Shown here piece by piece: positions 9,921-17,358 of a stretch of 51,085 nt of DNA. Positions within the stretch are counted from its first letter, which is position 1, and every line of letters begins with the position of its first letter. The notes under the pieces were generated by a model. That model had not been told where the DNA came from and did no database searches. It worked only from the letters and a program-made list of their open reading frames with translations. A program made the translations under genes and the position numbers. Location of the stretch: assembly GCA_013334335.1 (NCBI GenBank), contig JAAXXR010000009.1:1-51085 (forward strand), given 5' to 3'. The DNA is from Chlorobiaceae bacterium (GTDB lineage Bacteria; Bacteroidota; Chlorobiia; Chlorobiales; Chlorobiaceae).

Positions 9921-10718
9921 ATGCAGCCACGGCCACTGATCGCGCTCCTCACCGATTTCGGCACCGGGGACACCTTTGCCGGCGTCATGAAGGGGGTGAT
10001 CGCCTCGATCTGCAACGAGGCCAGGATCATCGACCTGACCCATGCCATCTCAGCGCAGAATGTCAGGGAGGGGGCATTCCATCTCGACCGCTCGATCCCC
10101 TATTTCCCGGAAGGCTCGATTTTCGTGTGCATCGTCGATCCCGGGGTCGGCACCTCGAGGAGGCCGATCGCCGTCCAGGCCGGACAGTTCCGTTTCGTCG
10201 CTCCCGACAACGGGCTGCTCACGCCCGTGCTCGATCGCCATCCGCGCCTCCGTTGCCGTCTGCTCTCCGACACTCGCTATCACCTCCCCACCCCGAGCTC
10301 CACCTTTCACGGCAGGGACATCTTCTGTCCGGTCGCCGCGCACCTTGCGGCAGGAGTCCCTTTTGAACGGATCGGACCGGAGGTCGATCCCGCAACCTGC
10401 ACCAGAGTCCGGATGTTCGGCAGCGAACCTCTCGAAAACGGAAACGGATGGAAAGGAGAGGTCGTCTCGATCGACCACTTCGGCAACGTGGTTACCTCAA
10501 TCGAGGCTTCGCTTCTCGTGCAGCATGCGGTCTGGTCGGTATCGGCGGGAACAGCCCGTGCACTCCGGGTCGTCGCCACCTATGGAGAGGTCGAACCGGG
10601 AGCGGCGCTCGCTTACGCTGGAAGCAGCGGCATGATCGAGATCGCCGTACGCAACGGCAACGCCGCCCGTGAACTGCTTATCGGAGCCGGGAGTCCGGTC
10701 TGCATCCGCAAAGCCTGA
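9921..10718 (+). CDS. SAM hydroxide adenosyltransferase (DUF62 family)
   Basis: A 265-residue protein of the DUF62 family, related to fluorinase and chlorinase. Characterised members hydrolyse S-adenosylmethionine to adenosine and methionine. Family motifs are LTDFGTGDTFAGVMKGVI at the N-terminus, IVDPGVGTSRRPI (about 71-83), VAPDNGLL, FHGRDIFCPVAAHLA, and a C-terminal beta-barrel half with IDHFGNVVTSI. The halide-loop insertion characteristic of fluorinases is not evident, so hydrolysis with water/hydroxide is expected. It starts 4 bp after the LptF/LptG stop and is probably cotranscribed. Its physiological purpose is poorly understood in the family as a whole. Confidence 0.88.
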   Translation: MQPRPLIALLTDFGTGDTFAGVMKGVIASICNEARIIDLTHAISAQNVREGAFHLDRSIPYFPEGSIFVCIVDPGVGTSRRPIAVQAGQFRFVAPDNGLLTPVLDRHPRLRCRLLSDTRYHLPTPSSTFHGRDIFCPVAAHLAAGVPFERIGPEVDPATCTRVRMFGSEPLENGNGWKGEVVSIDHFGNVVTSIEASLLVQHAVWSVSAGTARALRVVATYGEVEPGAALAYAGSSGMIEIAVRNGNAARELLIGAGSPVCIRKA

Positions 10719-10778
10719 CCCTCAGGGCATCGCCGGTCCGAGACAGGGTCGGCATCTTCACCCGCAGCAATGAAAATG

Positions 10779-10820
10779 CAGGGAGCGCCATCCCGTAGAG
10801 TTCCGGCATGGCGCTCCCTG
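10779..10820. terminator. Bidirectional terminator, SAM enzyme / rpoD
   Basis: A 13-bp perfect stem (10779-10791 with 10808-10820) around a 16-base loop lies between convergent genes. On the minus strand the stem is followed by CATTTTC, a short T-rich tract, so it probably ends rpoD transcripts and perhaps those from the left as well. Confidence 0.7.
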
Positions 10821-10898
10821 GGAAGATGTTGCCTCGTGGTTGCCTGCTGAGGCAGCCGCTGTTTGCTGAACAGGATCCTTGATCTTGAGCGGCAGATC

Positions 10899-11798
10899 TC
10901 AGCTGCCGATGTACTCCTTGAGCACCTTGTTGTACGCCGACTGGCGAAGGCGGCGAATGGCTTTCTCCTTGATCTGGCGTACGCGCTCGCGAGTGAGCTT
11001 GAACTTCTCGCCGATCTCTTCGAGGGTCAGCGGGTTGTCCATGCCGATACCGAAGTAGGAGCGGATGACGTCGGCTTCCCTCGGAGCAAGCACGGAAAGC
11101 GAACGCTCGACTTCGAGCGTGAGCGAGTCCCGGTTCAGGCCGTGGTCCGGCATGTGGCCGTCATTCTGAAGCACATCGAGCAGGCGGTTGTCGTCACCCT
11201 GCGCAAACGGAGCATCGACCGAAACGTGCCTGCCGGCGATCTTGAGGGTATCGGCGACATCCTGCGAATCCATGTCGAGCAGATTGGCCAGCTCCTTGGT
11301 GTTGGGATCCCGTTCGAACTCCTGTTCGAGCTGACTGTAGGCCTTGCTGATCTTGTTCAGGGTACCGACCCTGTTCAGCGGCAGCCGCACGATTCGGGAC
11401 TGCTCGGCCAGGGCCTGGAGAATGGACTGCCGGATCCACCAGACCGCATAGGAGATGAACTTGAACCCCCTGGTCTCGTCGAATCGCTTTGCGGCCTTGA
11501 TCAGGCCGAGATTGCCTTCGTTGATCAGGTCGCCCAGGGTAAGCCCCTGGTTCTGGTACTGCTTTGCCACCGATACCACGAACCGCAGGTTTCCCTTGAT
11601 CAGTTTGTCAAGGGCACGCTTTGCCCGCTTGTATTCCGGGGTGTCGACCGGCATGTCATAGCCTTCCTTGATCGCCTTGGTCAGTTTCACTTCGTCTTCA
11701 GCCGTCAGCAGTTCGTATTTGCCGATCTCCTGAAGGTAGCGATCGAGAGAAAGACTCTCCCTGTTGGTTATTTGCTTGCTGATTTTCAATTGCCTCAT
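10899..11798 (-). CDS. rpoD: Primary RNA polymerase sigma factor (RpoD/SigA)
   Basis: A 299-residue sigma-70 factor. Region 1.2 ([20 protein letters not shown]), region 2 ([43 protein letters not shown]), region 3 ([15 protein letters not shown]) and region 4 ([19 protein letters not shown]) are all present. The acidic region 1.1 of proteobacterial RpoD is absent, which is normal for the primary sigma of Bacteroidetes and Chlorobi. The ATG at 11798 gives the conserved MRQLKI start and has an AGAGGA ribosome binding site; 12 further codons upstream are open but do not match the family. It is monocistronic, with valS 154 bp upstream and a terminator at 10779-10820. Confidence 0.95.
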   Translation of the reverse strand: MRQLKISKQITNRESLSLDRYLQEIGKYELLTAEDEVKLTKAIKEGYDMPVDTPEYKRAKRALDKLIKGNLRFVVSVAKQYQNQGLTLGDLINEGNLGLIKAAKRFDETRGFKFISYAVWWIRQSILQALAEQSRIVRLPLNRVGTLNKISKAYSQLEQEFERDPNTKELANLLDMDSQDVADTLKIAGRHVSVDAPFAQGDDNRLLDVLQNDGHMPDHGLNRDSLTLEVERSLSVLAPREADVIRSYFGIGMDNPLTLEEIGEKFKLTRERVRQIKEKAIRRLRQSAYNKVLKEYIGS

Positions 11799-11952
11799 TG
11801 ATTGGTCCTCTTTCGAACTTCGCGATACTTGCAAGGATACAGCACTGCACAGTCCATTGTTCTACGTCAGTGGAGAAAACTTGCGGGTACACGGCTCCAA
11901 GCTGGGAATATCCGAAAAAAAACAGATTTTTCAGAGAGCTAAATAAAAAGTG

Positions 11953-14664
11953 TCATCTGGAAAGCACTCCCAGATTTTCATTGAGCTTGCCGAGCAGCAA
12001 TCGTGACTCCTCCAGCTTCTCCTGCTCTTTTGCCACGACATCTGCCGGGGCATTGGCCAGGAAAGCCTGGTTCGACAGCTTCTTCTCGAGTGAGTGTATG
12101 TATCCGGAGACTTTTGAAATCTCCTTCTGCAGGCGAAGTTTCTCCTTGTCGAATGATATCAACCCTTCGAGCTGAATAAAAAGTTCATTTCCATCCACCA
12201 CCGAACCTGCCGAATGTGCCGGCCGCTCGATCCCCCTGGCCAGGGCAACCTGGCATCTGGTCAAGGCCGGGAATATTCCCGAAGAGGCTGAAAGCGCCTT
12301 TTCCGCGGCGTCTGTTGCGACGCAGACGACCGCCTCGGCGCGAAGGTCATGCGGCACATTGAAGGCCGAGCGGAGGCTTCGGATCTCCGAGACCATGTTG
12401 CGCACCAGATCGAAAGGCGCGGCATCCCCGTCATCCCATGAGGCGTCGGGGTGCGGCATGGCCTCGAGGGCGATGCTCTTGTCAGCGCTGCGCGGCACCA
12501 CGGCATGCCAGATTTCGTCGGTGATGAACGGCATGACCGGATGGAGGGTCTTGAGCGTTCCCTCCAGCACAGCTACCGCAAGACAGACCGCGTTGCGGGC
12601 CTGTCCGGAGGTGATCGCTCCGGACAGCTCGCTCTTCAGCGCCTCGAGGTACCAGTCGCAGTAGTCGCCCCAGAAGAACTCATGGGTGATCTTGACCAGG
12701 TCGTTGACCCGGAACTGGGACATGGCGTGATGGTAACGCTCCAGCATCGAGCGGTAACGGACCATGAGCCATCGTCCGGAATCCGACAGCTCGCCTCGCT
12801 CCGGAACAAAGGCCGCATAGGCTTCAGCAAAGGCCTCGGGTGAGTCGAAATACCGGTCGCGCTGCATGAACACAAAGCGCGCTGCGTTCCATATCTTCGT
12901 GGCGAAGTTCCTGCCGAGCTCGCACTTCTCTTCGCCGAACAGCACATCCTGGCCAAGGGGCGCGATATAGACGATGGTGAACCGGAGCGCGTCGGTCCCG
13001 TAGGTATCGATCACCTTGAGCGGATCGGGGGAGTTGCCGAGGGACTTGGAGAGCTTGCGCCCCTTCATGTCCCTGATGATGCTGGTGAAATAGACGTTGC
13101 GGAACGGCACGTCGCCCCTGAAGTGCAGGCCGGCCATGATCATCCTGGCCACCCAGAAGAAGATGATGTCCGGACCGGTCACCAGGGTGTCGGTCGGATA
13201 GAAACTCCTGAGATCCTGATTGTCGCTGTGCGATCCGGTCCAGCCGAGCGTAGTCAGCGGCCAGAGCCAGGAAGAGAACCAGGTGTCGAGCACGTCCTCG
13301 TCCTGCACCAGCTTGTCGGTGCCGGCAAGATGGCACGCCTCTTCGAAGGAGGAAGCCACCCAGACATTGCCCTTTTCGTCATACCATGCAGGGATGCGAT
13401 GACCCCACCAGAGCTGGCGCGAAATGCACCAGTCCTGGATGTTCTCCATCCAGTGGCGGTAGGTGTTGATCCAGTGATCGGGATGGAAGCGGATCTGGCC
13501 GTCATTGACCGCCTTCAGGGCCGGCTCGGCCAACGGCTTCATCCTGACGAACCACTGCTCGGAGAGATAGGGCTCGACGACCACGTCCGCCCGCTCGGAA
13601 TAACCGACATTGTGCTCGTACTCCTCGACCCTGACCAGGTGGCCAAGCTCCTGGAGATCGGCGATGATCTTCTCTCTCGCCTCGAAACGGTCCATGCCGG
13701 CATAGCCGCACTGGTCGGTCATGCGGCCGTCCTTGCCGACAACCGAGAACGCCGGGAGGTTGTGGCGTTTGGCGACTTCGTAGTCGTTGGGGTCGTGTGC
13801 GGGAGTGATCTTCAGGGCGCCGGTGCCGAATTCGATGTCAACATAATCGTCGGCGATGACCGGCACGTGGCGACCGGCAACCGGTACGACGACCAGTTCG
13901 CCGACGAGGTCGAGGTAACGCGGATCATTCGGGTTGACCGCGATGGCCACGTCGGCCAGGATGGTCTCGGGGCGTACCGTGGCGATGGTGATCGAACGGG
14001 AGGGGTCCTTGGCCAGCGGGTAGCTGATGTAGACGAGCTGGTCGCGACGGCTCTTCATGATGACCTCCTCGTCGGAGAGCGCCGTCTGCGAAACCGGGCA
14101 CCAGTTGATGATGCGTGTACCCCTGTAGATGAGCCCATCGCGGTAAAGGGCGACGAACGTGTTGATGACCGCCTCGGAAGCGCGGTCGTCCATGGTGAAC
14201 AGGTTCCGGCGCCAGTCGCAGGAGATGCCGAGCTTGCGCAGCTGCTTGAGGATCAGGCCGCCGTATTCGTCGCGCCACTCCCAGACCTTGGCAAGGAAAT
14301 CCTTCCGCCCGAGATCGTACCTGGTTATCCCCTCGCCGCGGAGTTTTCGTTCGACGACGGTCTGGGTGGCGATCCCGGCGTGATCGGTGCCGGGGAGCCA
14401 GAGCGCCTCGTGACCGTTCATCCGTGCGTATCGGATGAAGATGTCCTGAAGGGTATGGTTGAGCACATGGCCGAGGGTCAGGCTGCCGGTCACGTTGGGC
14501 GGCGGCATCAGGACCGTGTAGGGCGTGAGCCCACCGCCGCTTACCCGGGAGCTTTCGGCATGAAAGACGCCGAGTGCCTCCCAGTGCGCGCTTCTCCAGC
14601 GATCTTCAACGTCATGGGGGGTATAGGTCTTCTCGAGATGCTGCGCGGTGGAATGGTCGCTCAT
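11953..14664 (-). CDS. valS: Valyl-tRNA synthetase
   Basis: A 903-residue class I aminoacyl-tRNA synthetase that charges tRNA-Val. The HIGH-type motif is in [16 protein letters not shown] (54-69), the KMSKS-type loop reads KLSKS in [15 protein letters not shown], and the large CP1 editing insertion that removes mischarged threonine lies between them. The C-terminal part has the anticodon-binding helical domain and the Val-specific coiled-coil ([20 protein letters not shown]) that binds tRNA. Length is normal. It lies downstream of clpP on the same strand but is separated from it by a 13-bp hairpin, so it probably has its own promoter. Confidence 0.97.
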   Translation of the reverse strand: MSDHSTAQHLEKTYTPHDVEDRWRSAHWEALGVFHAESSRVSGGGLTPYTVLMPPPNVTGSLTLGHVLNHTLQDIFIRYARMNGHEALWLPGTDHAGIATQTVVERKLRGEGITRYDLGRKDFLAKVWEWRDEYGGLILKQLRKLGISCDWRRNLFTMDDRASEAVINTFVALYRDGLIYRGTRIINWCPVSQTALSDEEVIMKSRRDQLVYISYPLAKDPSRSITIATVRPETILADVAIAVNPNDPRYLDLVGELVVVPVAGRHVPVIADDYVDIEFGTGALKITPAHDPNDYEVAKRHNLPAFSVVGKDGRMTDQCGYAGMDRFEAREKIIADLQELGHLVRVEEYEHNVGYSERADVVVEPYLSEQWFVRMKPLAEPALKAVNDGQIRFHPDHWINTYRHWMENIQDWCISRQLWWGHRIPAWYDEKGNVWVASSFEEACHLAGTDKLVQDEDVLDTWFSSWLWPLTTLGWTGSHSDNQDLRSFYPTDTLVTGPDIIFFWVARMIMAGLHFRGDVPFRNVYFTSIIRDMKGRKLSKSLGNSPDPLKVIDTYGTDALRFTIVYIAPLGQDVLFGEEKCELGRNFATKIWNAARFVFMQRDRYFDSPEAFAEAYAAFVPERGELSDSGRWLMVRYRSMLERYHHAMSQFRVNDLVKITHEFFWGDYCDWYLEALKSELSGAITSGQARNAVCLAVAVLEGTLKTLHPVMPFITDEIWHAVVPRSADKSIALEAMPHPDASWDDGDAAPFDLVRNMVSEIRSLRSAFNVPHDLRAEAVVCVATDAAEKALSASSGIFPALTRCQVALARGIERPAHSAGSVVDGNELFIQLEGLISFDKEKLRLQKEISKVSGYIHSLEKKLSNQAFLANAPADVVAKEQEKLEESRLLLGKLNENLGVLSR

Positions 14665-14696
14665 TGGTCTGGTCTACTGCGTTGTATTAGTAACGG

Positions 14697-14732
14697 CAGC
14701 CTCCGGAACACCTGGCGCGGTTCCGGAGGCTG
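14697..14732 (-). terminator. Terminator hairpin after clpP
   Basis: A perfect 13-bp stem (14697-14709 with 14720-14732) and a 10-base loop lie between the clpP stop and the valS start. There is no T-run downstream on the minus strand, so termination efficiency is uncertain. Confidence 0.55.
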
Positions 14733-14765
14733 TCCTGGGTTTCTGTGCTCCTGGCCGGAACGCGG

Positions 14766-15443
14766 TCAGTCGACCTTGGCCGGAACCGGTCGCTTTTCGA
14801 AGATCTGGTCGATGATGCCGTACTCCTTCGCTTCCGCGGCGTTCATCCAGCGATCCCGTTCGGAATCCTCCCGCACCCGCTGCACATCCTGGCCGGTGTG
14901 CCTGGCGAGCAGCTCCTCAAGCAGTCGGCGGATCTTCTCGATCTCCCTGGCCTGGATGAGGATATCGGTTTCCTGACCCTGGGCGCCACCCGACGGCTGG
15001 TGGATCATGATGCGGGAGTGCGGCAGCGACGAGCGCTTGCCTGCCGTTCCGCTGGCGAGCAGGAACGCCCCCATGCTGGCGGCCATACCGACACAGACCG
15101 TGGAGATGTCAGGACGGATGTACTGCATCGTGTCGTAGATGCCCAGGCCTGCCGAGACACTGCCGCCCGGTGAGTTGATATAGATATAGATGTCCCGTTC
15201 GGGGTCCTCTGATTCAAGAAAGATCAGCTGGGCCATGATCAGGCCGGCAACATGTTCGTCGATGGCGGAACCAAGGAAGATGATTCGCTCGCGCAACAGG
15301 CGGGAAAAGATGTCGAATGCCCGTTCACCGCGGCCGGAGGTCTCGATGACCATCGGCACGAGCTGGCTCTGGATGCCCTGTTCGATTGCCCCGGAGTAGA
15401 GCTTTTTGGCCTGGTGGTCAAACCCGAAGTTGATATTTGCCAT
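14766..15443 (-). CDS. clpP: ATP-dependent Clp protease proteolytic subunit
   Basis: A 225-residue ClpP, the tetradecameric serine protease chamber that works with ClpX or ClpA/C. The catalytic Ser123 lies in [12 protein letters not shown] and His148 in [10 protein letters not shown]; the Asp of the triad lies further on. The N-terminus is about 20 residues longer than mature ClpP and probably includes the region removed by autoprocessing. clpX is not adjacent. The 90-base leader is highly structured (15470-15534) and begins just downstream of a promoter-like pair, which suggests control at the RNA level. Confidence 0.96.
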   Translation of the reverse strand: MANINFGFDHQAKKLYSGAIEQGIQSQLVPMVIETSGRGERAFDIFSRLLRERIIFLGSAIDEHVAGLIMAQLIFLESEDPERDIYIYINSPGGSVSAGLGIYDTMQYIRPDISTVCVGMAASMGAFLLASGTAGKRSSLPHSRIMIHQPSGGAQGQETDILIQAREIEKIRRLLEELLARHTGQDVQRVREDSERDRWMNAAEAKEYGIIDQIFEKRPVPAKVD

Positions 15444-15469
15444 GTTCGAGGAATCTATTGATTGGTTAA

Positions 15470-15534
15470 GCTTTCCGGGCCGCCCCTGACAGGGGAAGCC
15501 GGAGGTGTGTCCCGGCTTCGGCGAACCGGAAAGC
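15470..15534 (-). ncRNA. Predicted three-way-junction leader RNA of clpP
   Basis: An outer 9-bp stem (15470-15478 with 15526-15534) encloses two hairpins: CCCCT/AGGGG (15483-15487 with 15491-15495) and an 8-bp stem GAAGCCGG/CCGGCTTC (15495-15502 with 15512-15519). All pairings are perfect; one G (15495) can belong to either hairpin. On the minus strand the outer stem starts where transcription is predicted to begin (near 15533) and ends 26 bases before the clpP ATG. I do not recognise a known riboswitch class. It could be a regulatory leader, an mRNA-stabilising 5' structure or a terminator used by upstream plus-strand transcripts. Confidence 0.45.
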
Positions 15535-15539
15535 CTGAA

Positions 15540-15568
15540 AAATTACCACGTAAAATACAGAGTGTGAA
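15540..15568 (-). promoter_or_regulatory. Candidate clpP promoter
   Basis: On the minus strand TTCACA (15563-15568), 5 of 6 matches to the -35 consensus, is followed after 17 bases by TAATTT (15540-15545), a weaker -10. The expected start is near 15533, the first bases of the structured leader. Confidence 0.4.
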
Positions 15569-15687
15569 CAAGAATTCCTGAAATCCGGTTCCTGTTTCCC
15601 TAAATAATTTACCCCCCGGCTTGCGCGGAGTGAAGAGGATGCCCATATTAGAAGGTTTCATCACCTCCAATCCCATCAACCGCCAGC

Positions 15688-16338
15688 ATGCAGGTACGAC
15701 TCATCTCCGTCACGAACCCGCTCATCGAAGTCGACAACCGCGCCCTCACTCCGGAGGGACTCATCGCCTACTGCGCAAGGGTTTCAAGCCCGCACCAGGA
15801 GACGCCAGACTACGAGAAGCTGCTCTCCTACTGCATCAGGAACCGCCACTGGAGCGTCTTCGAGATGGTCGACATGACCGTGGAGATCGTCACCTCGCGC
15901 GCCATTTCGCCTCAGATCCTCAGACATCGGAGCTTCTGCTTCCAGGAATATTCCATGAGATATGCGAAGGCACAGGAGGTAGAAAAGTACCAGCCCCGTC
16001 GGCAGGACGACAAAAACCGGCAGAATTCGCTGGACGACCTCACGCCGGAAACGGTCACGTGGTTCGAAGCGGCGCAGGAGAAGGTCGCGGCGACAGGAAT
16101 GGAGCTCTACGAGGCCGCGCTGGAAAAGGGTATTGCCAAGGAGTGCGCCCGGGTGCTGCTGCCGCTCGGCACACAGACCAGGCTGTACATGAAGGGATCG
16201 GTACGGAGCTGGATCCACTACCTCGAGGTGCGGACCGACCCGAGCACCCAGAAGGAGCACCGCGACATCGCCGACGCGGTCAGGAAGATCTTCGCAGAGC
16301 AGTTCCCCGTAACCAGCCGCGCGATGGGATGGGCATGA
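15688..16338 (+). CDS. thyX: FAD-dependent thymidylate synthase ThyX
   Basis: A 216-residue flavin-dependent thymidylate synthase that methylates dUMP to dTMP using methylene-tetrahydrofolate and NADPH. The defining ThyX motif RHRx7S is present at Arg79-His80-Arg81 to Ser89. Upstream HWSVFEM and downstream [16 protein letters not shown] are also family segments. It is a lone plus-strand gene, divergent from clpP across 244 bp and convergent with accD. A ThyX enzyme makes classical ThyA dispensable; no thyA is visible in the window. Confidence 0.96.
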   Translation: MQVRLISVTNPLIEVDNRALTPEGLIAYCARVSSPHQETPDYEKLLSYCIRNRHWSVFEMVDMTVEIVTSRAISPQILRHRSFCFQEYSMRYAKAQEVEKYQPRRQDDKNRQNSLDDLTPETVTWFEAAQEKVAATGMELYEAALEKGIAKECARVLLPLGTQTRLYMKGSVRSWIHYLEVRTDPSTQKEHRDIADAVRKIFAEQFPVTSRAMGWA

Positions 16339-16384
16339 AGAGATCGTGACGCGGAACACGTAACGCGCGACGGATAAAGAAAAA

Positions 16385-16427
16385 GGACTGCAAGGTCGAA
16401 GGCCATCCCGCTTCGCCCTTGCAGTCC
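16385..16427. terminator. Strong terminator between thyX and accD
   Basis: An 11-bp stem (16385-16395 with 16417-16427) continues after one mismatch into a 5-bp stem CGAAG/CTTCG (16397-16401 with 16411-16415). On the minus strand it is followed by TTTTTCTTT, so it is a good intrinsic terminator for accD and may also stop thyX transcripts. Confidence 0.8.
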
Positions 16428-16478
16428 CCTGTATTTCATGTTCTCCCTAAACGATTGGCTAACCCACACGTCACCTGC

Positions 16479-17318
16479 TTATCCAGCCATGTGTCCGAAC
16501 AGCCTGATCAGCTGCTCGCGCAGATCCTTGCGGTGCACGATCAGGTCGAGGAACCCGTGCTCCTGGAGAAACTCGGCCCGCTGGAACCCTTCGGGAAGAT
16601 CGCGCTTGATGGTGTCGCGGATGACCCTCGGGCCGGCAAAGCCGATCAGGGCCTTCGGCTCGCTGATGTTGATGTCTCCGAGCATGGCGAAAGAAGCCGT
16701 GATGCCGCCGGTGGTCGGGTTGGTCATCAGTGAAATATAGGGGATGCCCTTGTCGCCGAGCCGGGTGAGCCGTGCGGCGGTCTTGGCCATCTGCATGAGG
16801 CTGAAGGCTCCTTCCATCATGCGGGCACCGCCTGACTGGGCGATCACCACGAGCGGTGCGCCGAGCTCGAGGCTCCGGTCCGACGCCCTGGCGATCTTCT
16901 CGCCGACCACCGAACCCATCGACCCTCCGATAAAACCGAAATCCATCGCCGAGACCACCACCGGCCGGCCATCCATCTCACCCACGGCATTGCGGCACGC
17001 CTCGGTTTTTCCGGTTTTCGACATGGTTTCCCGTACACGATCGGGGTAGTTCTTCGTATCGACGAACCCGAGCGGATCGGCCGCGCGAAGCCCGGCATCG
17101 AACTCCTGGAAGACTCCACCGTCGAACAGGATGGAAAAATATTCGGCAGGCGAGATACGGAAATGGTATCCGCACTCGGGACAGGTGTACTGATGGTCTT
17201 CAAGCTGTTTTTTGTGGAGCGCGGCGCCACAATCATCGCACTTCGTCCAGAGCCCTTCAGGTGTATCGCGTTTATCCGTCGTGCGGATCGAGGGCTTCGC
17301 CCGTTTGAACCAGACCAT
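16479..17318 (-). CDS. accD: Acetyl-CoA carboxylase carboxyltransferase beta subunit
   Basis: A 279-residue AccD, which with AccA transfers the carboxyl group from biotin to acetyl-CoA to make malonyl-CoA for fatty acid synthesis. The N-terminal four-Cys zinc ribbon is present (Cys27, Cys30, Cys46, Cys49) and is followed by the carboxyltransferase crotonase-like core ([45 protein letters not shown]). Length and order are typical. accA is not adjacent. It is divergent from the patatin-like gene, with 40 bp between the chosen starts. Confidence 0.96.
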   Translation of the reverse strand: MVWFKRAKPSIRTTDKRDTPEGLWTKCDDCGAALHKKQLEDHQYTCPECGYHFRISPAEYFSILFDGGVFQEFDAGLRAADPLGFVDTKNYPDRVRETMSKTGKTEACRNAVGEMDGRPVVVSAMDFGFIGGSMGSVVGEKIARASDRSLELGAPLVVIAQSGGARMMEGAFSLMQMAKTAARLTRLGDKGIPYISLMTNPTTGGITASFAMLGDINISEPKALIGFAGPRVIRDTIKRDLPEGFQRAEFLQEHGFLDLIVHRKDLREQLIRLFGHMAG

Positions 17319-17358
17319 TTTTTATATTACGACTAAAGAGTTTACATTGCCCCAAGAT

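Noticed and set aside
11797-11806. Shared ATTGATTGGT word before rpoD (11797-11806) and clpP (15457-15466)
   Set aside because: A 10-base match twice in 51 kb is expected by chance many times over, and other genes lack it, so it is not supported as a regulatory box.
13123-14976. A 617-codon open frame on the plus strand opposite valS
   Set aside because: It is a mirror of the high-GC codon pattern of valS; the translation has no recognisable domain, and the minus-strand gene is unambiguous. The same applies to the long frames opposite the M16 peptidase (5671-7488) and opposite resB/ccsA (23477-25189).
17212-17358. Upstream extension of the patatin fusion into accD
   Set aside because: It would overlap the start of the divergent accD and add 49 residues without signal-peptide character. 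The ATG at 17359 gives a coherent export signal.
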